From Bathynomus jamesi (taxonomy: Eukaryota; Arthropoda; Malacostraca; Isopoda; Cirolanidae), in NCBI GenBank assembly GCA_023014485.1, contig JAJOZX010000198.1, forward strand, positions 1,570,001-1,634,000: a stretch of DNA of 64,000 nucleotides, read 5' to 3'. The notes below the pieces were generated by a model. The model saw only the letters and a list, made by a program, of their open reading frames with translations, was not told where the DNA came from and did no database searches. The first letter of the stretch is position 1. Each line of letters starts with the position of its first letter. A program made the translations under genes and the position numbers. Shown in pieces: positions 55,228 to 64,000 of the stretch.

Positions 55228-55300
55228 GGTCCGTAGCATAATGGTAGAGCGTCCGACCGGCAATTGTAAGGCCCTGGGTTCGATTCCCAGGCGGTTCGCC
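55228..55300 (+). other. tRNA-like sequence, family C, copy 2
   Basis: Plus-strand mirror of the copy at 54917-54989, with CAATTGTAAG in place of CAATTGGAAG. The T arm is perfect; the acceptor stem is not conserved. Confidence 0.62.
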
Positions 55301-55433
55301 TCATTTTTCATTATTTCGTTATCTCTCCTCCTCGTGTGCAGAAACGTTCCTTAATACTTATGTCGTTTCTATTCATTTATATACTGCGCGGTCATTGCAG
55401 TTATTTGCATATATATATATATATATATATATA

Positions 55434-56191
55434 CAGGGTGGGCCGTAAGTTTCCATACATAGGAAAAATTAAACGTTTGTTTTTATGTTTCAGATACCCT
55501 AAGAATATGCGTTTGACGTAAGATCTTGTTTACTGATGAAGCAAATTTTTACGTCAATGGAGAGGTTAATCGGCAAAACATACGTTATTGGAGTAATGCT
55601 AACCCTAACTGGCTGAGTCCGACGAAGATGCAAGGTGCCGGTAAAGTGATGGTGTGGGCCGGGATATGGGGTGACAGAATTATTGGACCAATTTTTGTCA
55701 GTGGAAATCTTAATGCCGAAAGGTATCTTAACATGTTGCAAGAAGAGATTTTCCCATCCCTGCTAAACGAGGAAGGTAACTTCCCAGTTTACTTCCAGCA
55801 AGATGGAGCTCCACCTCATTATGGTCTTCACGTGCGTCGGTATTTGGATCAGCAGTAGTTTCCGGATGCTTGGATTGGTCGGCGTGGTCCTGTGGAGTGG
55901 CCTCCCAGATCCCCAGATCTCACCCCCCTTGATTTCTATCTTTGGGGGCACTTGAAGGCCATGGTGTATCAGGAAAAGATACGAGACATAAATCATCTAA
56001 AGGAACGTATCACCAACGCCATTACAAGCATAACGTCAACTGTGCTAATGCGTGTTCATCAACAGTGGGGAACACGTATTGAAATGTGTTTTCAAAACAA
56101 TGGCAACCATGTAGAGCATATTATATAAATAAAAATGGTTGTCCATAAAAAAATGTTTATTTTTCCTATGTATGGAAACTTACGGCCCACC

Positions 56192-56194
<3 letters not shown>
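55434..56194 (+). mobile_element. Tc1/mariner-like element (DD41D type), N-terminal deletion
   Basis: The left end CAGGGTGGGCCGTAAGTTTC and right end (reverse complement identical for at least 20 bp, then CATACATAGGAAAAAT) define the 761-bp element. (TA)n lies on both sides. Confidence 0.9.
55526..56128 (+). pseudogene. DD41D-type transposase catalytic domain, one internal stop
   Basis: The frame opens [18 protein letters not shown] with the first catalytic Asp, then [37 protein letters not shown] with the second Asp, a TAG at 55856-55858, WIGRRGPVEWPPRSPDLTPL and DFYLWG with the third Asp, and ends GNHVEHII. All three acids are present. The spacing is 41 or 42 residues, depending on how the stop region is read. 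The N-terminal 120 or so residues with both HTH domains are deleted, joined to TIR-proximal sequence near 55500. It is the best-preserved catalytic domain of this type in the window, but cannot bind DNA normally. Confidence 0.88.
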
Positions 56195-56228
<34 letters not shown>

Positions 56229-56229
56229 G

Positions 56230-56930
56230 ACAGAGAACGACGGATATAGGAGCACCCTAGGTTCCCAGGCCAAACGCTCTTATAACCGTCGTGCTCTTAT
56301 ATCCGTCGGTGGCTGTGGAGACCTCGGAAACGATTGTAAAGTGCCAATGATCATATTTATTGAGTGTAGAATTATTATCAAAAGTACACTGGTCTTTAAC
56401 AGCCATTATATTACGCATGGTCAAATTAGAGAAAAAAACATGTTCAAATCAATAGATCAACAATCACGCATCAGCCAGTGTATGTCATCAGCCCAGTAAA
56501 AATATTGTCATCAGCCCACTGTCAAATTTTGACATGTTCTTGAAAAAGTCTGGCATTTGGGATTGTTTCTTCTTGGCGACCAGAAAATCGCGGCAGAAAA
56601 TCGCCGAATGAGGTTCAGGGCCTCGAGGAGCTGTCGGTCCGAGGGCACATCCTCAACCTCATCGTGATCATCCTCCTCGACTCGGGCAACCTTGGCTGCT
56701 CGTTAGGATGTTCTCTCTTCAATCAATTCCTCGTCCGTCATCAGTCCGAACACGGACAACACAGCCAACAACAACAAACACAGGATTCTAGAACTCAAAA
56801 ATCTAGCTTGGCCTAACGCCTGGAGAAACGCTCTTATATCCGTCGGTGGCCGCTCTTGTATCTGTAGGGTTTTACTATGTAAAAAATCCGGTGCCCTTGA
56901 TCCCTGCTCTTATATCCGTCGTCCTCTGTG
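56230..56930 (-). mobile_element. Pogo/Tigger-like derivative, about 700 bp
   Basis: The left end CAGAGAACGACGGATATAGG and right end (reverse complement CAGAGGACGACGGATATAAG) are inverted repeats. GCTCTTATATCCGTCGGTGG recurs sub-terminally on both sides. On the minus strand, about 56740-56560, frames read EEDDHDEVEDVPSDRQLLEA then LNLIRRF, like the acidic C-terminal region of Tigger/CENP-B-type transposases. The N-terminal and DDE regions are missing. Confidence 0.65.
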
Positions 56931-56933
56931 TAT

Positions 56934-56934
<1 letters not shown>

Positions 56935-56963
<29 letters not shown>
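56935..56963. repeat. (CA)n(TA)n microsatellite
   Basis: Short CA then TA run. Confidence 0.9.
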
Positions 56964-56964
<1 letters not shown>

Positions 56965-57195
56965 CACGGGATGGCACAAAAACGTCGAAAGTCAAAGGGT
57001 CATCATTTCAGTGGCGCAAAAATCTGGAGTCAGAGGGTCATCATTTGCATAAATTATAATTTGTTTAACTAAAAAATTATAAATTATAAATTTAAGAAAA
57101 AAATTAATTTGTATTTAAAAATAGTGGCGACCATAGAAAGGAAAAGATCCATTCTCTCTGGTTCCTTTGACTCCTAACTTTTGCGCTACCCTGTA
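56964..57195. mobile_element. Tc1/mariner-type MITE, degenerate
   Basis: The right end in reverse complement (CAGGGTAGCGCAAAAGTTAG GAGTCAAAGG) matches the left ACACGGGATGGCACAAAAAC..AAAGTCAAAGGGTCATCATT. The latter phrase is duplicated (GGCGCAAAAATCTGGAGTCA GAGGGTCATCATT). AT-rich centre without coding. Confidence 0.65.
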
Positions 57196-57395
57196 GGCCC
57201 CTATATAAGGAGTAGGCACTATACATTCTAAGACTGCTACTTAAAACAATATACAAATGCAGTGCGCAATATCATGCAAAAACCATTATACCAAGGTAAT
57301 AACGTGAAATATATTTTTTAATGACTAATAATGTAATTATTTTATTAAATACTAGCTAAAGTGGGCCCAACAAGCCGATTTAGCTAGACCTGCGG
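57196..57395. other. Unassigned DNA
   Basis: No supported feature. Confidence 0.5.
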
Positions 57396-57690
57396 TGCTG
57401 GGGCCTTCGGCCTCAGCAATTTTGGGGCCTGCGGTACCTCATTTACTGAGGAGTCAATAGTTTTCGATCAATAAAACTATAGAAAAGAACGCAGCCATGA
57501 AAATCTTGAGCTTCACAATGGGTTCGGATATGAAGCTTAAGATTTTCATTGCTGCGTGCTTTTCTATAGTTTTATTGACCGAATAATTGAACCCTCAGTA
57601 ATTGAGGGGTCAATTATTCGGTCACTAAAAGTACAGAAAAGAACGCATCAATAAAAATCTTAAGCTTCACATCCAAACCCATTGTATCAA
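57396..57690. repeat. Palindrome plus third partial copy
   Basis: GATCAATAAAACTATAGAAA through AAGAACGCAGCCATGAAAATCTTGAGCTTCA at 57456-57520 is mirrored at about 57530-57590. A third, direct copy (GGTCACTAAAAGTACAGAAAAGAACGCATCAATAAAAATC) follows at 57620. The left neighbour has GC-rich hairpins (GGGGCCTTCGGCCTC). Confidence 0.65.
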
Positions 57691-57821
57691 GCAATGAAAT
57701 CTTACGCGATAGAGTAAAAAGTTGAAACAAAGCAAAGCGCATTTATTTCTATGTTCAGTCTCACTTAATAGTAAATACATGGTGTCTACAGACGGACAGG
57801 ACTGCCGTCTTATAGTATATA

Positions 57822-59210
57822 CAGTGCCCGCGAAAAGTATCCGATCACTCAAGAAAATACAATATTTTCCCTTGATATTCAGAGACACGTAATTCACTTT
57901 CTATTTGTTCTAGCGACATCTGGTAACTTTGAGGTTGCTCGCTGATATGAGAGCTATCCAACGCATTCTCAAATTAGTGTTCTGGTAGCCTTCGTTGCGG
58001 GTGGCTGTGTCTCAAATTTGTCAGATTTCACTGTTTGTGTAAATTTCTTGATTTTTTTTTTTTTTACAGAAAGTGGTGTAAATAAAATTTATATATAATG
58101 TGTGCTAAAACCAACTTAAGAGTGATTGTCGAGGTGCTATTGTTGCTTTGCATGCATGTGGGAAATCACAGAGACAGATAGCTAAGGAATTAAACATATC
58201 CCAAAGTACCGTTAATTTATGGGTTTCACGGGCTAAGAACAATGGTGGCCTAACCACGCCAGTCCCTAAAAAACGATCTGGCAGACCGAGAAAAACAAAT
58301 TCGCGAACAGACAAACTTATGAAACGTTTAGTATTGAAAAACCCAACAATAACTGCGAAAGAAATAAAATTTAATATGAATAATTTGTTATCTGGTGTTT
58401 CTGAACGAACTATCCAGGAGCGGCTCCAAAAAGAACTCGGATTACCATCTCGCCATGCTGCTAAGAAACCGTTCATTAATGAAAAAATGCGTAAAAAACG
58501 TGTCGCATTTTGTAAAAAATACATTCATTGGACTGTTGATGACTGGAAGAAGGTTTTATTTAGCGATGAGTCGACATTTTTGACATTCAGAAGTTGTCCA
58601 AAAAAGGTTCGCCGGCCTATTGGCTCAAATAGGATGGACCCTAAATACACCCTAAAGACAATGAAACACCCTCCAAGTGTGATGGTTTGGGTTGTTTCGG
58701 TTACTATGGGCGTGGAAACTTATATTTTCTTCCGAAGAACACAACTATGAATGGTGCACGGTATTTAGCAATGCTACAGGATAAACTTCCAATGGCAATG
58801 GCAATCCAAAGGACAAAAACATACATGCATGATGGTGCACCATGTCACAGGGCCAAAATAGTGACAAAATGGATTACTGACAATAAATTTGATATTTTGG
58901 ATTGGCCTGGTAATAGTCCAGATCTCAATCCGATAGAAAATCTGTGGCTAATAATAAAAATAAGGTTGAATGCCACGACACTGGCTCAGTCGAAAAATTA
59001 CAAGAGGCCATCAAAAAGGTATGGTGCAAGGAAATATCAGTGGAAGTTTGTCAAAACTTGATTAAATCCATGCCAAAACGTCTAGAACAAGTCATCCAAA
59101 CCAAAGGACAGATGAAAAAATACTAATATAAGGTTAGTATACATTTAAACATTGTTTTTTATGTAAAAAATACAAATTTCAAGGTGATCGGATACTTTTC
59201 GCGGGCACTG
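57822..59210 (+). mobile_element. Tc1-like element (DD34E), 1389 bp, nearly complete
   Basis: Terminal inverted repeats of about 28 bp begin CAGTGCCCGCGAAAAGTATC and continue CGATCAC. TA on both sides, with (TA)n on the right. The left TIR is followed by about 250 bp of 5' leader, then the transposase, then about 85 bp to the right end. Confidence 0.93.
58098..59126 (+). pseudogene. Tc1-like transposase, three frameshifts
   Basis: From ATG 58098 (MCAKTNLRVIV), a frame change near 58130 enters ACGKSQRQIAKELNISQSTV (first HTH), then RSGRPRKTNSR and a second HTH-containing region. Catalytic blocks are VLFSDESTFLTF (first Asp), YMHDGAPCHRAK (second Asp) and DWPGNSPDLNPIENLW (Glu). Thirty-four residues separate the last two, the DD34E signature of Tc1. 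Further frame changes occur near 58690 (VMVW to GCFGYYG) and near 58945. The tail VCQNLIKSMPKRLEQVIQTK GQMKKY is typical. Length, about 340 residues, fits the family. Three single-base shifts are the only visible damage, so this is a young copy or the shifts are sequencing errors. Confidence 0.92.
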
Positions 59211-60385
59211 TATATATATATATATATATATACAGACAAACAGACAGTGGGAATCTCTAAGAAAGTAGTTCTCAAAGTGGTCACTTCCTACTTAATGCCA
59301 TAACTATTCTCATCCAAGAATTTTACACTTCGGTCATGGTTAGATTAATTGAAGTTAGGTTAGGGTAGTTTACTTTATGGTAGGTCAGGATATAGGTTCA
59401 TTTACTTTCACTGTTACTGCCATACGAGAAAAGAGTTTACCCACATCTGTAATCCTTAGTTGAAGCATACTCACTTCCGGACCGCGAATAACAGAGGAAA
59501 TGGCGTGAAGTGGGGAGTAATCCAGTAAACAACTTTCATATTTTGGAGGATTATAAATAGGAGAGAAGATTTGAAACAGAAATCTGTTGACAACTTTGAT
59601 AATTAAAATAATTCAGTTTCAGTTTACATATCTATCTATAGATAAAAAAACTTTGCGTGTTTTTGAGCGGAGTTGAACGGAGTAACAAATATCTCTCTCG
59701 CTCAGTCGCCTGTTATGATTGGCTGCTCGCGTAAAGTGGGTGGAGTTAATGTGTGTCGCTCAGTCGCCCGTTTGGGTCGGATCTATCAAGAATGAGCAGC
59801 GTTAAATTGTTTACAAATCCAGCGGAAAGAATGAAATATTACAGACATTTTTGGGTTTATGTGAAAAGTAAAGGTTATGAATGAAATTCCATGAGTAAAA
59901 GTTCATTATCGTCATTAAAGAAAGAACATGCAGCGTCGTACGCCAGGCATCTACGAGACAAGTCTGATGACTCGCAGAAAGTAGATGGAGCTAAGAGTAA
60001 AACGGGCGGAGCTAAAAGCGATTCAAGAAACCACTTTGCGGCAGTAGATCACGAAGTGATCACAAGCTCTACCCGTAGGGTAGGGAGTAGGGCATGGTTC
60101 TGATTCAGTTAATCATTGTTTCGAAATTAATCATGAATTAATCATGAATTAATCAAAAAAAAATTCTTAAATTTTGTAAGTATCATTTGAATTTGGCACC
60201 TTTATGCATGTGTAAACTGTCTAATCCGCCCATGCCTGATTTCTTGAACTAAAGCAAACTAAATGTTTGAGCAAAATGTTTTCTTCGGTCTTATCTCACG
60301 CAACAGAAACAATAAAGCTCTTTCTTACTCTTTTCAGAAGTATTTAATTTTTAATAATTTTTAATCAGTTAATCATTGATTAATT
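59211..60385. other. (TA)n then unassigned DNA
   Basis: Short TA run. CGCTCAGTCGCC is repeated near 59700 and 59757. TTAATCATGAATTAATCATG motifs near 60112-60150 are echoed near 60365-60385. No gene recognised. Confidence 0.5.
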
Positions 60386-60403
60386 AGTAAATTTCATCAT
60401 TCG

Positions 60404-61890
60404 TCATGATTAAATCTTACAACTCTCATACTAAGATTATTCCTGGATGGAATGATTTTATTGCCCCCCTGAAGAGGGAATCGAAAGACACCTATGATTT
60501 GTGGTGCTTTCATGATAGACCCAGATTAGGACCAGTATACATGAATATGTGTAGAAGTAGGGGTCAGTATAAGGCGGCCATAAGGCGATGTAAACAGGAA
60601 GAAGAGTCTATTCGGAGCATCAAAAGTCTGTGAAGCTCGCATAAATAACGATAATAACAAATTTTGGAAATTTGTTAAGAATCAAACGGTTGTCAAAAAT
60701 GTCCTCCCTCCGACAATCGATGGGGTGTCGGGGGAGGATGAAATTGCAAAGCTGTGGAAAAGCCACTACTCTAATATTCTTAACAGTGTGAGTAGGGATA
60801 ATCTCGAAACTACTAGAAAAACTCTTGTTACTCCGATTAAATGATTTCCTATGGACATCTCCTAATCAGTTTGGTTTTAAAAGGTCCCACTCAACTGACC
60901 TGTGTATCTATGTACTTAAAGAAGCAATATCTAAATACATTGACAGTAATTCAACTATTTATAGCTGTTTCCTAGATATAAGTAAGGCATATGATAGGGT
61001 GAACCACAATATTTTATTTGAAAAACTAGAAGGCAGGAAGGTTCCCATGTACATATTAAATTTATTGAAATTTTGGTATTCCCACCAATCTTTCACGTTA
61101 GGTCGGGCAATGTACTATCTGAGTGTTTTAGCTCCTCTTGCGGGGTGAGACAAAGCTCCTTGCTCTCCCCAATGCTGTTTAATGTGTATTTTGACGGATT
61201 GATTGCTTCACTTAATGAGGCAACAGTGGGATGTTGTATAGATAACACAAGGATAAATAACTTAGTTTATGCCGATGATATGGTGTTAATAAGTCCCTCT
61301 GTTAAAGGTCTGGATCGGCTACTAAAAGTATGCGAAGTGTATTCGCAGAAACATGATATTCTTTTTAATGTTACCAAAACTAAGGTTATGCAGCTTCATC
61401 CTAAAAGCTGTAATCAGCCAGCTGATATAAGGTTTAAAATGAATGGTGAAGTAATTGAGGAAGTACAAGAGTTTAAGTATTTGGGTCAAACTATTACCAG
61501 CTCCTTGAGTGATGACTCGGATATAAGAAAACAATCTCGAAGCCTGTGTGCTAAAGCGAATATGACCATAAGGAACTTTCGATTGTGTACAAGTGAAGCT
61601 AAAGAAACTCTCTTTCGTACTTTCTGCAGTAATATATACGGACAGCAACTCTGGGTGAATTATAAAAAAGGGTTCTGGCAGAACCCAAAATTTGATGTAC
61701 AACAGGTCTTTTAGACTCTTACATAAATTAACCACGAGATGCTCAGCTTCGCAAATGTTTGCTACCCGCAATGTCCCGAGCTTCCCGGAGGTAACAAGAC
61801 ATGCTCAATACAGTCTAATGCAAAGAATTAAAAAATCAACCAACCCGATTATCCAAGCTATCCATGAGTCCTGCCATTTATCCTCTAAGC
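60404..61890 (+). pseudogene. LINE ORF2 with YADD reverse transcriptase, frameshifted
   Basis: The linker region IIPGWNDFIAPLKRESKDTY and RSRGQYKAAIRRCKQEE is followed by NNKFWKFVKNQTVVKNV. After a deletion near 60800 the RT resumes: LWTSPNQFGFKRSHSTDLCI, SCFLDISKAYDRVNHNILFE (catalytic Asp region), a frameshift near 61090, GVRQSSLLSPMLFNVYFDGL, LVYADDMVLISPSVKGLDRL with the catalytic YADD at 61267-61278, then FKYLGQTITSSLSDDSDIRK, LFRTFCSNIYGQQLWVNYKK and after another shift CSASQMFATRNVPSFPEV. It resembles LINE families common in metazoan genomes whose transcripts are annotated as jockey-like polymerases, but the clade is not certain. No endonuclease is visible upstream. Confidence 0.85.
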
Positions 61891-62375
61891 CAGTGGTTCT
61901 TAAACTTTTTGACCCCGTTACGCCTTTTCCTGATCTCAACTAATCTCATTACCCCACACAAACTTGCAATGCCGAAGTTGTAAAGAAAGTGGAAAAATTA
62001 ATTACTGAAAATAACTGAAATTACCTTTGATGTGATGGGTGCAACTGTTTTTTAGCTACAAGTTCCTTAATACGTGGCAATGTTCCTGATAGAGCACACC
62101 TAAAGTCGGCTTCAAGTTGAAGGCGGTTCCTTGTTTTTGTTTAAATTGTAACCATTGCAGAAAATGCTTGTTCACATCGGTACGTCGTCGGAGCCTGTAC
62201 CTGAGTGTACAAGCAGTGTGAGAGTCCTTTTCGAAAGTACAGAGTAATCTTTGCTATTTTTCGTGACTCGGACATTAATGTTGAAATTTTTACCATATTA
62301 AGAATTGCTCCATTACCCTCGGAAATACCCAAATTACCCCCTTTGGGGGAGTTATCCCCAGTTTCAGAACCTCTG
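61891..62375 (-). mobile_element. hAT derivative with perfect 8-bp target duplication
   Basis: The left end CAGTGGTTCTTAAACTTTTT and right end (reverse complement CAGAGGTTCTGAAACTGGGG) bound 485 bp. CTCTAAGC lies directly outside both ends (61883-61890 and 62376-62383). On the minus strand YRCEQAFSAMVTI, a stop, then TKTRNRLQLEADFRCALSGT and LPRIKELVAKKQLHPSH form the hAT C-terminal dimerisation domain. The N-terminal and catalytic regions are deleted. It is inserted in the LINE ORF2, so it is younger than that copy. Confidence 0.93.
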
Positions 62376-62545
62376 CTCTAAGCTATGGAATTCTTGGTAC
62401 GAAAAAGTCTGTCTGTAGCTCCACTAACTTCGACATTACAATATTATTTCTAATCAATTGTATATATTTCTATCCTTAGTACGTGAACTGTCATTGTATT
62501 AATAATATTTGTCATATGGACTATATATAGTCTGCCAATAAACAT

Positions 62546-62834
62546 TTTCATCACTTTTTTCCTAAAAATGATTAATTAACCATGCCCTAGTAGGGAGCCG
62601 GAGGCGCGGCTTGTTTATTCTAAAAAAAATAGCAAGCAAAAAGTAAAGGTATGTTATGGCAAAGTATATAAAATAGGACATAAAGAGGGTACATAACTTT
62701 TTGTTATAAAGAGAAAGTTGGATGCAAAAAATACAGTAGAAACGGCGAAAGTGTGAGAGTCTGAACAAATATTATCAAGCTTTGTAATAATGGTGATTCA
62801 TTCGTTCATTCATTAAACATAATCATCATTTTCA
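62546..62834. other. AT-rich DNA
   Basis: No supported feature. Confidence 0.5.
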
Positions 62835-62960
62835 CAGGAGTAGTTCAATTGTAGTTCAATTGGTTGAGATTCGGGCTAAGTCCCGGCTATGTGGTAACTC
62901 CGCTTGTAGTTCGGATCCAACGTAAAACTATAAGTTCCATCCGTCACATGGCCAGAAAAT
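62835..62960 (+). repeat. SINE-like fragment with shared tail
   Basis: GTAGTTCAATTGGTTGAGATTC and a pairable GGGCTAAGTCCC precede GTAGTTCGGATCCAACGTAA AACTATAAGTTCC. The latter corresponds to the tail of the repeats at 13.19 and 22.43 kb. Confidence 0.45.
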
Positions 62961-63019
62961 ACATTTCCATTAACGGGATTTGCTAAAAGTCAACGTTTGG
63001 TGTGACGTGACTTCATAAT

Positions 63020-63405
63020 TGATTTATTTTTCTTTGATGATCGTACCGTGACTGGAACCATCTCTCTAAGCACATTTTTCTTCCCCAACTAAGGGCTATT
63101 GCGGTTGACTTGAGGAGTGTAATTATTCAACAAGATTGCGACATTCTGTATGCACCCTTCCCTCAACCCTGGATAGGTCGTGTTAAACCGATAACATAGC
63201 TACTTTAACCACAAGATTTTACCCTTTTTGATTTTTATCTAAGGGGGTACGTTAAAACATTTGTGTGTCTTGACAAACCCAGGGATTTGGTAGAACTCCG
63301 TCAAAGAATCAGAAAGGTTATTCGATCCATTACACAAGAGCATTTTTCTAATGCTCCAATACCTCTCTAAGACCTGTCCTCTGTGTCCAGATTTTGTAGT
63401 ATCCC
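63020..63405 (+). pseudogene. Degenerate DD41D-type transposase relic
   Basis: In two frames: FFDDRTVTGTISLSTFF, then VIIQQDCDILYAPFPQPWIG (the QQDGAPPH block, with Asp kept but the rest changed), QDFTLFDFYLRGYVK (third Asp block) and LVELRQRIRKVIRSITQEHF. The order and spacing match the transposases at 17.9 and 55.4 kb. No terminal repeats were found. Very old. Confidence 0.65.
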
Positions 63406-63483
63406 ATGATTCGAATGCCAAGTAAATCGTATGACCTTTAAGATACCTGAAAATACTTGACATAAATAAATAAATTAAATAAA

Positions 63484-63558
63484 TCATATATATATATGAA
63501 TAAATGAATAGGTCATATATATATATATATATATATACTGTGTGTGTGTGTGTGTGTA
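63484..63558. repeat. (TA)n(TG)n microsatellite
   Basis: TA runs followed by a GT run. Confidence 0.93.
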
Positions 63559-63670
63559 CCCTCCACCCTTTCTTTTTCCTCTGTCTTTCCTCTCACTTTT
63601 TCTTTGTTTTTCCGCCGAGATATGCCCTTTTAAATAGAGGCGAATCGGTTCTTCCCGAACTTAAAAAAAA
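63556..63670 (-). repeat. Dispersed repeat with poly-A edge, copy 2
   Basis: Inverted copy of the first 110 bp of the repeat at 48919: CCCTCCACCCTTTCTTTTTC ... GAGGCGAATCGGTTCTTCCC. Bounded by A8 and TA. Confidence 0.65.
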
Positions 63671-63711
63671 TATATATATACATACATGATGCAAACCCAC
63701 AAGGAAAAATA

Positions 63712-63796
63712 AAAATGATTCCAAGGCCTTTCACGTATTCAGAAGTACACCTCGTCAGGGAATCGCTTCTGAATACATGAAAGTCTTTGGAATCAA
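63712..63796. repeat. Inverted repeat around the ribozyme-like motif
   Basis: TGATTCCAAGGCCTTTCACG TATTCAGAAG on the left is mirrored by CTTCTGAATACATGAAAGTC TTTGGAATCA on the right, so the ribozyme-like half occurs in both orientations. Confidence 0.7.
63717..63764 (-). ncRNA. Candidate minimal type I hammerhead ribozyme
   Basis: Minus strand: GATTCC, CTGACGA, a 19-nt stem-loop, GAAA, GGCCTT, GGAATC. GATTCC/GGAATC gives a perfect 6-bp stem I. CTGACGA and GAAA match the catalytic core (CUGANGA...GAAA). Stem III would be a single A-U pair around GGCC, then the H17 position T, as in the minimal motifs known from Penelope-like and related retroelements. Stem II (GTGTA with TACGT) is weak, with wobble pairs and a bulge. 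Fold not computed. Confidence 0.42.
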
Positions 63797-64000
63797 TTTT
63801 CTTTTGGACGATGCTATTTTCACCGTACGGTGATCCTTTTGAAATTGTCATCAACACAAAATCGATATCAAACTTAAGATCAGAGTAAGAAAATTAATCT
63901 GTGATCGGCTAAAAGATTTGTTCAACTTTGTCTGTAATCTGCATTATACAGTAGACCTGGTTGCAATGTATATAAACCTTGTTTTGCTTCAAATCCAACG

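Larger units (their letters stand above)
54843..55400. repeat. tRNA-like repeat locus C, inverted units
   Basis: The left arm GAATAGAAACGACATAAGTA ... AAATGAGGCGAACC and right arm (complement, ending TACTTATGTCGTTTCTATTC) are inverted repeats. Each holds a tRNA-like box and GGGCATTGGTTTCTGCCC. A direct repeat of the arm tip also occurs at 55107-55137. Confidence 0.82.
60386..62545 (+). mobile_element. LINE (5'-incomplete), interrupted by a hAT derivative
   Basis: LINE pol homology runs from about 60404 to 61890 and resumes at 62384 (CTATGGAATTCTTGGTACGA) to a 3' end near ATGGACTATATATAGTCTGC / CAATAAACATTTTC. An AATAAA signal occurs at about 62537. An internal deletion near 60800 removed the RT start. 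Confidence 0.8.

Overview
This window looks like intergenic or heterochromatic DNA from an animal, most plausibly an arthropod and perhaps a decapod crustacean. That assignment is an inference. It rests on the very high density of (TA)n, (TC)n and (TG)n microsatellites, the AT-rich background, the many Tc1/mariner families (including elements with DD41D active-site spacing), a CR1-like LINE with an esterase-type ORF1, and relics of Jockey/I-like LINEs. I found no convincing host gene, no rRNA operon and no functional tRNA. Nearly every protein-like signal comes from a transposable element, and nearly all carry frameshifts, stops or deletions.

Layout. 1-2.25 kb: a hairpin of microsatellites, a 162-bp duplication and a degenerate repeat array carrying a pogo-like MITE. 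2.25-3.16 kb: an internally deleted mariner-like element. 3.5-4.7 kb: two foldback elements that share an internal cassette. 5.9-6.6 kb: tRNA-like units in inverted orientation. 7.9-8.9 kb: a second deleted mariner-like element. 10-12.2 kb: a decayed LINE followed by a DD34D mariner. 12.3-15.5 kb: microsatellites, a SINE, a possible LTR and a hAT-type MITE. 15.5-19.8 kb: four Tc1/mariner derivatives and another MITE. 20.6-24 kb: palindromic repeats, a TTAA-flanked MITE, a 5S-derived SINE and a snap-back mariner. 25.4-27.6 kb: a hAT remnant, a pogo-like MITE and a LINE RT relic.

28.9-41.4 kb is the most striking part. Three nearly identical copies of one CR1-like LINE (one apparently full length, two 5'-truncated) are each bounded on both sides by (TC)n tracts, which suggests insertion targeted to that microsatellite. 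The LINE also carries a diverged second copy of the end of its own ORF2 in its 3' UTR. 42-44.6 kb holds a broken, intron-bearing gene of a transposon-like family with an RNase H-like signature. 47-48.8 kb holds a second tRNA-like array and a LINE 3' end with a (CAA)n tail. 50-56.2 kb holds a 700-bp palindrome, more foldback MITEs, a third tRNA-like family and another DD41D element. 57.8-59.2 kb is a nearly intact Tc1 element (DD34E). 60.4-62.5 kb is a LINE interrupted by a hAT derivative with a perfect 8-bp target duplication. The right end has a mariner relic and a candidate minimal hammerhead ribozyme.

The elements do not form a cooperating gene system. The window records nested insertion, internal deletion and palindrome formation. 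All boundaries and family calls were made by eye, without alignment software or a database.
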